From JACMLD01 sp963705285 (lineage in GTDB: Bacteria; Bacteroidota; Bacteroidia; Chitinophagales; Chitinophagaceae), in contig OY970066.1 in assembly GCA_963705285.1 (NCBI GenBank), positions 4,650,001 through 4,714,000 of the forward strand: a DNA stretch of 64,000 bases, given 5' to 3'. The number at the start of each line of letters is the position of its first letter. The first letter of the stretch is position 1. The notes under the pieces were generated by a model, which was given only the letters and a program-made list of their open reading frames with translations, did not search any database and was not told the DNA's origin. A program made the position numbers and the translations under genes. Below are positions 53,132 through 61,746 of this stretch, in pieces.

Positions 53132-53686
53132 ATGAAACCAGCTTTATTGTTGCTTGCGGCCTTGCTTAACTTAGGACTGGCTGCGCAAAAAAACACTTCT
53201 ATTCATCACTCCATCAATGACAATGGTAGCCAGCTATCAATTAAAGTACAAGGAACGGTTAATGGTAAAACAGTCGATTACGATAAAACATTTGATGTAA
53301 GTGGTCTGGATAAAGATCAGCGAAATGCTATCAAGAAACATGTCTATGATAGTCTCGGCCTTCCTGATCCTGTTGCGCCGGTAGCGCCGTTGCCACCACA
53401 TAGCAAGATAGCACCGCAACCCGCCAGACCAGCACCCCCAATGGTATCGGCTAAAAGTCAGCATACAGAATTATATACTATTGGCGGCGATCGTCCTTAT
53501 ACAAAAGAGATCAAATACAACCCGGCAAACGGGTTATTGTATATGAAATACCGCTTTGTAAAAAATGGTGAAGAAGTTTCGGTAGAAAAATCGGTGGAAG
53601 CAAAAGACAAAACAAAAGAAGAGCGTGAACAGATCATAAGAACATATGAAAGGGAAATCGGCATTCTGCCGCCAGAGATAGTATAG
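53132..53686 (+). CDS. Secreted protein of unknown family
   Basis: 184 residues: a signal peptide (MKPALLLLAALLNLGLAAQ), a beta-rich N-terminal part (NGSQLSIKVQGTVNGKTVDYDKTFDV), a proline-alanine linker (about 85-113: PVAPVAPLPPHSKIAPQPAR), and a C-terminal part with ELYTIGGDRPYTKEIKYNPA and a charged helix KTKEEREQIIRTYEREIG. No family recognised. It begins its own unit after the terminator and ends 56 bp before permease 9, so it is probably co-transcribed with permeases 9-12. Confidence 0.72.
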   Translation: MKPALLLLAALLNLGLAAQKNTSIHHSINDNGSQLSIKVQGTVNGKTVDYDKTFDVSGLDKDQRNAIKKHVYDSLGLPDPVAPVAPLPPHSKIAPQPARPAPPMVSAKSQHTELYTIGGDRPYTKEIKYNPANGLLYMKYRFVKNGEEVSVEKSVEAKDKTKEEREQIIRTYEREIGILPPEIV

Positions 53687-53742
53687 CCAGTAAGCTGCAG
53701 CAAGTAATCTGCCTTTCTTCATCTCAATCACATACAAAAGAA

Positions 53743-56115
53743 ATGATTAGAAATTATATCAAAACGGCCTGGCGCAGTCTTGTAAAAAACAAGATGTATT
53801 CATTCATTAATATTGCCGGCCTGTCGGTAGGCATGGCAGTGGCGGTGTTAATTGGTCTCTGGATACATGATGAACTGTCGTTTAATAAGAATTTTAACAA
53901 CTACAGCCGCATTGGCCAGTTGATGCAATTTGTTAGTTTCACCAGTGATAAGTCTTCTTACAACGTAGTACCCGTTCCATTGGCTGCCGAGCTGCGGAGC
54001 AAATACCCGGAATTTAAAAAAGTTAGTGTATCAGCAGAACGTAAAGCCCTAATCTCGGTTGGAGAAAATAAATTTTCTGAAACCGGCAACTTTGTTGACC
54101 CGGTTTTTACAGACATATTTTCTTTAAAAATGCTGGCAGGCCGGCGCGAAGGGCTGACAGACATCAATTCCATGTTACTATCGGAAACGGTAGCAAGAAA
54201 TATTTTCGGCAATGAAAGTGCGGTCGGAAAACTGGTGACCCTTGATAACAAAACCAGTGTGAAGGTAACAGGTGTTTACGAAGATTTTCCGGTAAGCAGT
54301 AGTTTCAGCGATACCCGTTTTCTTTCTTCGTGGGATTTGTTACTCACCATTGATAAATATGCGCAAACGGCCAGCACTGCCTGGGATGAAAATTCATTCC
54401 AGGCCTTTGTGCAGCTACAGGAAGGTGTTGACTTTTCAAAGATATCGGCAAAAATAAAAGACAGGCGCATGGTGCGGGAAAATCCACCCAAATACAAACC
54501 TGAATTTTTTGTTTTTCCGATGACTCGCTGGCACCTGTATTCAGATTTTAAAAACGGCGTCAATACGGGCGGGTTGATCCAGTTTGTATGGATGTTTGGC
54601 ATCACCGGCTTGTTTGTGTTGCTCCTGGCCTGCATCAACTTTATGAACCTCAGCACTGCCCGCTCAGAGAAACGTGCGCGTGAAGTGGGCATCCGCAAAT
54701 CTATTGGCTCTGTGCGCCTGCAACTCATTGTACAGTTTCTAAGTGAATCACTACTGGTGGCATTTATAGCGTTTTGTTTTGCATTGTTGCTGGCGCAGCT
54801 TACCCTGCCATTTTTTAATGCAGTTGCAGGAAAGCAGATGAGTATTTTATGGGCAAGCCCCGCGTTCTGGCTGGTGGGTATAGGATTCAGCTTGCTTACA
54901 GGGTTGATTGCCGGCAGTTATCCCGCTTTCTATTTATCCTCTTTTAATCCTGTAAAAGTGTTGAAAGGAACTTTTCGGGCAGGGCCTTTTGCGGCCGTAC
55001 CGCGCAAAGTGCTGGTGGTGCTGCAATTCTCCGTATCGGTTGCGCTGATAATTGGCACGCTGGTAGTATTCAGGCAAATTCAGTATGCCAAAGATCGCTC
55101 CGTTGGGTACAATCGCAACAAGGTAATTGAACTGGCAATGAATGATCCCAAATTAATTGGGCATTACAATACTTTACGCAATGATCTGATAAACACTGGC
55201 GCGGTATACGATATGTCTGCATCGTCTGGTTCTGTAACCATTCAGTACGGGGGTACCACAGATATTTCCTGGAAAGGTAAAACACAGGATATGCGGCCGC
55301 TGGTAATGTCTAACAACGTTACGCACGATTATGGGAGAACCCTTGGGTGGGAGATAAAAGAAGGCCGCGATTTCTCGCGCAATTTTCTCAACGATTCGGC
55401 GGCGGTGGTATTGAATGAAACAGCAGTAAAACTGATGGGCTTTAAACAACCGCTGGGAGAATTGGTAAAAATTAGCGGTAAGGATTACCAGGTAATTGGT
55501 GTTATACATGATATGCTAAAAGAAAACCCGTTTGCACCGGTGAGTCCCTCTTTCTTCCGTTTAAATTACCGCGGCGTTAATACGTTGAATATAAAATTGT
55601 CTGAGAAGCTCGGTACCAGCAATGCCATTGTCAAAGTGGAGCAGGTGATGAAAAAATACAATCCTGCCAGCCTGTTTGTATACAATTTTGTGGATGAAAA
55701 ATTTGCGCAGAAGTTTGGCGACGAAGAACGCATCGGCAAACTTGCTGCTTTTTTTGCGAGCCTGGCCATTTTCATTTCCTGCCTGGGATTATTTGGTGTG
55801 GCATCTTTTGTAGCAGAACAACGTACCAAAGAAATTGGTGTACGAAAGGTGCTCGGGGCAACGGTATTCAATGTCTGGAAATTACTTTCACGCGAATTCA
55901 TTGTACTGGTATTTATTTCATTGTTGATTGCCATACCGGTTGCCTATTATTTTATGGATAAATGGTTAATGAACTATGAATACAAAGTGAGCTTATCGTG
56001 GTGGATTTTTGCTGCAGCAGGGTGTTGCGCCATTTTAATAACCGTGCTTACAGTGAGTTTCCAGGCTATTAGAGCTGCACTGGCCAACCCGGTTCGCTCG
56101 CTGCGCGCTGAGTAA
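53743..56115 (+). CDS. FtsX/MacB-type permease 9
   Basis: 790 residues. First helix FINIAGLSVGMAVAVLIGLW after KTAWRSLVKNKMYS. Core 1 opens SFNKNFNNYSRIGQLMQFVS and lacks the usual KYFG mark (NIFGNESAVGKLVTLDN). Coupling motifs RAREVGIRKSIGSVRLQL and RTKEIGVRKVLGATVFNV; tail ANPVRSLRAE (Arg for Lys, shared by permeases 9-11). It is very similar to permease 10 in its first 55 residues and in both FtsX blocks, so the pair looks like a recent duplication. A module A palindrome starts 9 bp after its stop. Confidence 0.93.
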   Translation: MIRNYIKTAWRSLVKNKMYSFINIAGLSVGMAVAVLIGLWIHDELSFNKNFNNYSRIGQLMQFVSFTSDKSSYNVVPVPLAAELRSKYPEFKKVSVSAERKALISVGENKFSETGNFVDPVFTDIFSLKMLAGRREGLTDINSMLLSETVARNIFGNESAVGKLVTLDNKTSVKVTGVYEDFPVSSSFSDTRFLSSWDLLLTIDKYAQTASTAWDENSFQAFVQLQEGVDFSKISAKIKDRRMVRENPPKYKPEFFVFPMTRWHLYSDFKNGVNTGGLIQFVWMFGITGLFVLLLACINFMNLSTARSEKRAREVGIRKSIGSVRLQLIVQFLSESLLVAFIAFCFALLLAQLTLPFFNAVAGKQMSILWASPAFWLVGIGFSLLTGLIAGSYPAFYLSSFNPVKVLKGTFRAGPFAAVPRKVLVVLQFSVSVALIIGTLVVFRQIQYAKDRSVGYNRNKVIELAMNDPKLIGHYNTLRNDLINTGAVYDMSASSGSVTIQYGGTTDISWKGKTQDMRPLVMSNNVTHDYGRTLGWEIKEGRDFSRNFLNDSAAVVLNETAVKLMGFKQPLGELVKISGKDYQVIGVIHDMLKENPFAPVSPSFFRLNYRGVNTLNIKLSEKLGTSNAIVKVEQVMKKYNPASLFVYNFVDEKFAQKFGDEERIGKLAAFFASLAIFISCLGLFGVASFVAEQRTKEIGVRKVLGATVFNVWKLLSREFIVLVFISLLIAIPVAYYFMDKWLMNYEYKVSLSWWIFAAAGCCAILITVLTVSFQAIRAALANPVRSLRAE

Positions 56116-56812
56116 ATGTGAAAACCTGCCTGCGGCAGTCAGATGTGCTAATGACGCACCTTGATAATGGAACGCAGATGGTGATGATTGAAAAAGATTT
56201 TTTGTTTTGTCGACGATTGTAGGGGCTGGGCTTGCCCCAGCCCGATTAAGATCAAAAGTGTAAGATCGATTAGCGAGGGCTGTGCTTAGTTAACCTCCCC
56301 CAGCCGGAAATATCAAAAGGGGCTGAACGCAGATGTTGATGATGGTGATGAATAAAAATGATTTTTGTTTTGTTGACGATTCTAGGGGCTGGGCTTGCCC
56401 CAGCCCGATTAAGATCAAAAGTGTAAGATCGATTAGCGAGGGCTGGGCTTTGATGACTTCCTTCCGACTGGAACATCGGGAACGGCCGAACGCAGATGTT
56501 GATGATGGTGATGAATAGAAAAGATTTTTGTTTTGTTGACGATTGTAGGGGCTGGGCTTGCCCCAGCCCGATTAAGATCAAAATTGTAAAATCGATTAGC
56601 GAGGGCTGTGCTTTTGATGACTTCCTTCCGTGTGGAACATCGGGAACGGCTGAACGCAGATGTTGATGATGGTGATGAATAAAAATGATTTTTGTTTTGT
56701 TGACGATTGTAGGGGCTGGGCTTGCCCCGGCCCGATTAAAATAATCGCTAACCACATTCTACACACAACACACAACACACAACACATAAACACATAACAC
56801 AATCCATCAGCC
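56116..56812 (+). repeat. 163-bp tandem amplification of the composite palindromic repeat
   Basis: No gene is seen. After a degenerate module A (56125-56142), the B+C unit repeats four times. B starts (GAACGCAGATG) at 56170, 56325, 56488 and 56652; C cores start near 56219, 56382, 56545 and 56709, so the unit is 163-164 bp with a shorter first copy. Units share GATTAAGATCAAAAGTGTAA and TTAGCGAGGGCTGTGCTT. The fourth C has GCCCCGG for GCCCCAG. The last 70 bp before permease 10 contain ACACAACAC repeats. Confidence 0.9.
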
Positions 56813-59164
56813 ATGTTAAGAAATTATTTCAAAACCGCCTGGCGCAATCTTGTAAGAAACAAGATGCATGCGTTTATTAACATTGCCGGCTTATCAGTAG
56901 GCATGGCTGTAGCTATATTGATTGGTTGTTGGATCTGGGACGAACTGTCATTCAACCATAGTTTTGCAAACCATGGCAGATTGGCGCAGGTAATGGTTAC
57001 ACAGGTTATCGACAATGAATACGGTACCGATGAAACCAATGCAGGACCAACCGCAGTGGCTTTGCGCAGTGGCTATCCTGCCGATTTTGCATATGTTTCA
57101 CTGGTTTCTGATAACCAAAACCGGGTGCTAAGCATGGGCGACAAAAAATTGCCTGCAACCGGCCGGTGGGCAGAAAAAGATTTCCCGGAAATGTTTACGC
57201 TGAAAATGGTGGAAGGTAGTCGGCAGGCGCTCCAGGACCCGTCGGTTCTGTTGCTTAGCAAATCGCAGGCGTTTGCCCTGGTGGGTAATGGGCCGGCATT
57301 GAACAAAACCGTAAAAATTGACAATAAATTTGACATGAAAATTGGCGGCGTCTATCAGGACCTTCCGCACAATACATCATTCTATGGAATGAACTTTATA
57401 CTACCATGGACAAACAAAGAAAACTGGCGGGCTGGCCAGACCTCATGGACCAATCATATGGCGCAATTGTTTGTACAACTTACACCGGGTGCTGACGTTG
57501 CTACAGTCAGCAATAAAATTAAAAATCTTCCCGCGTCCCATATCACAGAATGGAAAGAGCAATTATTACTGCATCCCGCAGACAAAATGCATTTGTATAC
57601 TCAATTTACAAATGGTGCCGCTGCGGGAGGTCGTATTCAATTTGTGTGGTTGTTTGGCATCATCGCGGTGTTTGTTTTGCTGCTGGCATGTATCAATTTC
57701 ATGAATCTCTCCACTGCAAGAAGTGAAAAGCGCGCAAGGGAAGTGGGTATTCGTAAAACAATGGGATCATTGCGCGGGCAGCTGATATCGCAGTTTTTAA
57801 GTGAATCACTCCTGGTGGTATTCATTGCATTTATACTTTCGCTTTTGTTAGTAGAATTATCCCTGCCGTACTTTAATGAACTTGCAGACAAGCAAATGAC
57901 CATTGCGTGGAAAAGTCCGCTTTTTTGGACCATCGCGGTTGGCTTCATCATTTTCACAGGTGTGGTGGCCGGAAGTTATCCAGCATTCTACCTGTCATCA
58001 TTTCAACCCATCAAAGTATTGAAAGGCATTTTTAATGCCGGTCGTTTTGCACTACTGCCAAGAAAGGTGTTGGTAGTGGCACAGTTTACCATATCTATGG
58101 CATTGATAATTGGACCCATTATCGTATTCCGCCAGATACAATATGCGCAGGACCGGCCCGTAGGTTATAACCGCGAAGGATTAGTAATGCTGCCGCTTAC
58201 ATCGGGTTTGTGGGGACGTTACCAGGTACTCAGGAATGATCTGTTACAGACTGGCGCAGTTGAAAATATGGCAGAATCATCTCAACCCGCTACAGAATTT
58301 AATAACAATAACGGTGTGGATTGGCGGGGTAAGCGCCCTGGTCAGGTAGCTTTTTTCAGGGATGTAAATGTTACACCTCATTTTGGTAAAACAATTGGCT
58401 GGAAAATTAAAGAAGGACGTGATTTCTCCAATGACTATGGTACCGATTCAGCTGCTGCCATACTGAATGAAAGCGCTGCAAAGGTAATGGGCTTTCAAAA
58501 CGCCGTGGGAGAAATCATTAAGTACAATAACAAGAATTTTACCGTGATTGCTGTAGTAAATGATATGGTTACCCAATCTCCCTATGAACCCATGCAGCCT
58601 TCAGTGTTTTTTGGCAGCGGGTGGATGGGTGTTGTTACGGTAAGAATAAAACCCGGCGTGCCTGTAAACACTGCACTAACTGCCATTGGTGCTGTTATAA
58701 AGAAATATGATCCCGCTGTACCGTTTCAATACAAGTTTGTGGATGAAAATTATGCCACCAAATTTTCCAATGAAGTAAGGATAGGCAACCTGGCTACAAT
58801 ATTTGCCGTGCTGGCCATTTTTATTTCGTGCCTGGGATTGTTTGGCCTGGCATCATTTGTAGCCGAGCAACGCACCAAAGAAATTGGTGTAAGAAAAGTG
58901 TTGGGTGCATCTGTATTCAACGTGTGGAAAATGCTGTCGAAAGATTTTGCATGGCTTGTACTGGTTGCATGTTTTATAGCCATACCGCTGGCCTGGTATT
59001 TTCTCAATCAGTGGTTACAGCAGTACAATTACCATACAACGATATCGCCATGGATTTTTTTAGCCACCATAGCCGGTGCGCTGATGATAACCTTGCTAAC
59101 GGTGAGTTACCAAGCCATTAAAGCAGCCATGGCTAACCCGGTTCGTTCGCTTCGTTCAGAATAA
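56813..59164 (+). CDS. FtsX/MacB-type permease 10
   Basis: 783 residues. Start MLRNYFKTAWRNLVRNKMHA; first helix FINIAGLSVGMAVAILIGCW. Core 1 LSFNHSFANHGRLAQVMVTQ and NGPALNKTVKIDNKFDMKIG. First coupling motif RAREVGIRKTMGSLRGQL, second RTKEIGVRKVLGASVFNV; tail ANPVRSLRSE. Same group as permease 9 in the membrane parts while the periplasmic cores differ much more, as expected if substrate sites evolve faster than ATPase contacts. Permease 11 follows after 28 bp. Confidence 0.93.
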   Translation: MLRNYFKTAWRNLVRNKMHAFINIAGLSVGMAVAILIGCWIWDELSFNHSFANHGRLAQVMVTQVIDNEYGTDETNAGPTAVALRSGYPADFAYVSLVSDNQNRVLSMGDKKLPATGRWAEKDFPEMFTLKMVEGSRQALQDPSVLLLSKSQAFALVGNGPALNKTVKIDNKFDMKIGGVYQDLPHNTSFYGMNFILPWTNKENWRAGQTSWTNHMAQLFVQLTPGADVATVSNKIKNLPASHITEWKEQLLLHPADKMHLYTQFTNGAAAGGRIQFVWLFGIIAVFVLLLACINFMNLSTARSEKRAREVGIRKTMGSLRGQLISQFLSESLLVVFIAFILSLLLVELSLPYFNELADKQMTIAWKSPLFWTIAVGFIIFTGVVAGSYPAFYLSSFQPIKVLKGIFNAGRFALLPRKVLVVAQFTISMALIIGPIIVFRQIQYAQDRPVGYNREGLVMLPLTSGLWGRYQVLRNDLLQTGAVENMAESSQPATEFNNNNGVDWRGKRPGQVAFFRDVNVTPHFGKTIGWKIKEGRDFSNDYGTDSAAAILNESAAKVMGFQNAVGEIIKYNNKNFTVIAVVNDMVTQSPYEPMQPSVFFGSGWMGVVTVRIKPGVPVNTALTAIGAVIKKYDPAVPFQYKFVDENYATKFSNEVRIGNLATIFAVLAIFISCLGLFGLASFVAEQRTKEIGVRKVLGASVFNVWKMLSKDFAWLVLVACFIAIPLAWYFLNQWLQQYNYHTTISPWIFLATIAGALMITLLTVSYQAIKAAMANPVRSLRSE

Positions 59165-59192
59165 TATTTACTGAATCATTGATAAATGTACC

Positions 59193-61565
59193 ATGATAAA
59201 AAATTATTTAAAAATTGCGTGGCGCAGTATGTACAGAAACAAAGGTTACAGCGCTCTTAATATTTTTGGATTGGCAACGGGTATGGCAGTTGCGTTGCTG
59301 ATAGGGCTGTGGGTATACAATGAATACAGTTATGACAGGTTCTTGCCTGGTTATGATCGCCTCGCCCGTGTGCAACGCAATTATAACTCCAATGGCGACA
59401 CGCTTACTTTCCGGACCACTTCTTTGAAACTGGCTGATGCCCTGCGTACACAGATACCCGAGATTGAATATGTGGCGGAAAGCGACTGGATGGGCGCGCA
59501 CGGTTTAATGGTGGGCGATAAAAAAATATACCTGCGCGGCGGAAGATCAGGCAGCGACTTCCTGAAAATGTTTGAATTTCCGTTGGTTCAGGGCGACGCA
59601 AGCAATGTATTAGCAGACCCCTACTCCATCGTATTGACGCAATCAACTGCCAAAGCCCTTTTCGGCGGTGAAAACGCCATTAATAAAATGGTGCGTTTCG
59701 ATAATAAAAACGACCTGAAAGTTACCGGTATATTAAAAGACCTCCCCAGCAATTCTTCTTTCAATTTCAACTTCATCGTACCATTCAGCTATTATGAACA
59801 AACATCGGCCAATGTAAAAGCGGCACGCGCAGGTAGCTTTGGCGAAAACAGCTACCAAATATTTGTAAAATTGAAGACCGGTACCAGCTTTGCACAGGTG
59901 GCTGGCAAGATCCGTACGATTGAACACACCGAAAAAGGCAATAGCAATGCTATGAATTCTTACGTTACATTGCAACCATTGCAGCGATGGCATTTATACA
60001 GTAACTATGTAAACGGACACGATAAACCAGGTTTCCTGGAATACGTACAAATATTCAGTATCATTGGCATACTCGTATTGCTTATTGCCTGTATTAATTT
60101 TATAAACCTCGCTACCGCCCGTTCAGAAAAAAGAGCGCGGGAAGTAGGCGTAAGAAAAGCCATCGGCTCACAACGCAAAGACCTCATATTCCAGTTTCTG
60201 ACAGAATCTTTTCTGACCACTTTATTCGCATTTGCATTTGCCTTAATTTTTGTACAGTTATCGCTACCTTCTTTCAATACATTAACGGGCAACCTCCTTC
60301 ACATTCCTTTTACAAACACCGGCTTTTTGTTATTAATGGCCAGCTGTATTCTTATTACCACATTGCTCGCCGGAAGCAAGCCTGCATTTTATCTATCCTC
60401 ATTTGAGCCCGTAAAAGTGCTGAAAGGGCAAATAAAGAACGGCAAGTCTGCCGCGTTACACAGAAAAATACTGGTGGTGATGCAGTTTTCATGTTCAGTT
60501 GCACTGATCATCAGCACCATTATCATTTACCAGCAAATACAACACGCCAAAAACCGGCCGTCAGGGTTTGATTTAAACAGGGTCATGTCTACAGATATGA
60601 ATACCGATCTCAGTAAAAATTATACTGCCCTCAAGAATGAGCTGCTGGAAAAAAGAATTGCAACTGCAGTTACAACGGCTACCAGCCCGGCCACGGATGT
60701 TTACTGGCATTCCGACATTGAAGGCTGGACAGGCAAACAACCCGGTGAGACGGTTGAAATGGGAATTGTTATTACGTCAGCAGATTATTTTAAAACGCTG
60801 GGCATGGATATTTTGCAGGGTAAAGGTTTCAAAAATGAACTTGATACCACCAGTGTTGTTTTTAACGAAGCGGCGATTAAGCGATTGCGTTTAAAAAATC
60901 CGGTTAACCAGCTTATTTCCTGGCAAGGCAACCAGCTTCGTATTGCCGGTGTTGTAAAAGATGCACTTATGGTATCGCCATTTGCTCCTGCTGACCCGAC
61001 CATGTTTTTGTGCGATGCGCAGCCCAAAGACAATATGATGTACCGTATATCGCCCCACATCAAAACCAGTGAAGCGGTAACCCAGCTCACTGCTGTATTT
61101 GATAAATACAATCCCGCGTTTCCTTATGCCTACCAGTTTGCCGATGAAAACTATGCAGGCAAATTCCGCCAGGAAATGTTGATTGGCAAACTGGCCGGCA
61201 TCTTTGCTATGCTCGCAATTATTATTTCATGCCTGGGGCTGTTTGGATTGGCAGCCTATATTGCCGAACAGCGTACAAAGGAAATTGGTATCCGAAAAGT
61301 GTTGGGTGCTACCGTTTCTCAGTTATGGGCGTTATTATCAAAAGATTTCATTGTACTGGTAATGCTTAGTTGCGCTATTGCAGTACCGATATCATTGTAT
61401 ATTCTACAGGGATGGTTGCAGAAATATGATTATCGCATCAGCATTGGGCCAGGTGTTTTTATAGTGGCGGCCGTGATAGCGTTGGTGATAACAGTTATCA
61501 CAATAAGCTTTCAGGCCATAAAAGCCGCGTTGGCCAACCCGGTTCGCTCGCTGCGATCGGAATAA
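59193..61565 (+). CDS. FtsX/MacB-type permease 11
   Basis: 790 residues. First helix ALNIFGLATGMAVALLIGLW; core 1 opens RFLPGYDRLARVQRNYNSNG and has AKALFGGENAINKMVRFDN in the MacB_PCD position. Coupling motifs RAREVGVRKAIGSQRKDL and RTKEIGIRKVLGATVSQL; tail ANPVRSLRSE. Second core IAGVVKDALMVSPFAPADPT departs from the KDFHxxSL mark. It follows permease 10 by 28 bp, so the two are co-transcribed. Confidence 0.93.
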   Translation: MIKNYLKIAWRSMYRNKGYSALNIFGLATGMAVALLIGLWVYNEYSYDRFLPGYDRLARVQRNYNSNGDTLTFRTTSLKLADALRTQIPEIEYVAESDWMGAHGLMVGDKKIYLRGGRSGSDFLKMFEFPLVQGDASNVLADPYSIVLTQSTAKALFGGENAINKMVRFDNKNDLKVTGILKDLPSNSSFNFNFIVPFSYYEQTSANVKAARAGSFGENSYQIFVKLKTGTSFAQVAGKIRTIEHTEKGNSNAMNSYVTLQPLQRWHLYSNYVNGHDKPGFLEYVQIFSIIGILVLLIACINFINLATARSEKRAREVGVRKAIGSQRKDLIFQFLTESFLTTLFAFAFALIFVQLSLPSFNTLTGNLLHIPFTNTGFLLLMASCILITTLLAGSKPAFYLSSFEPVKVLKGQIKNGKSAALHRKILVVMQFSCSVALIISTIIIYQQIQHAKNRPSGFDLNRVMSTDMNTDLSKNYTALKNELLEKRIATAVTTATSPATDVYWHSDIEGWTGKQPGETVEMGIVITSADYFKTLGMDILQGKGFKNELDTTSVVFNEAAIKRLRLKNPVNQLISWQGNQLRIAGVVKDALMVSPFAPADPTMFLCDAQPKDNMMYRISPHIKTSEAVTQLTAVFDKYNPAFPYAYQFADENYAGKFRQEMLIGKLAGIFAMLAIIISCLGLFGLAAYIAEQRTKEIGIRKVLGATVSQLWALLSKDFIVLVMLSCAIAVPISLYILQGWLQKYDYRISIGPGVFIVAAVIALVITVITISFQAIKAALANPVRSLRSE

Positions 61566-61746
61566 TGCGTAAATACAATGAATGTGGTAACGCCGCAGCA
61601 TGTTTATGGAACGCAGTTTTTTTAGGATCATTATCCTTTAAAAATGATTGCAACCTGAACGAATAGTTACCTACAGCTGCTCATTCAACTGAAATATAGA
61701 AAATTATAATTGACAGCACACAATACCTAACACACAACACATTATT

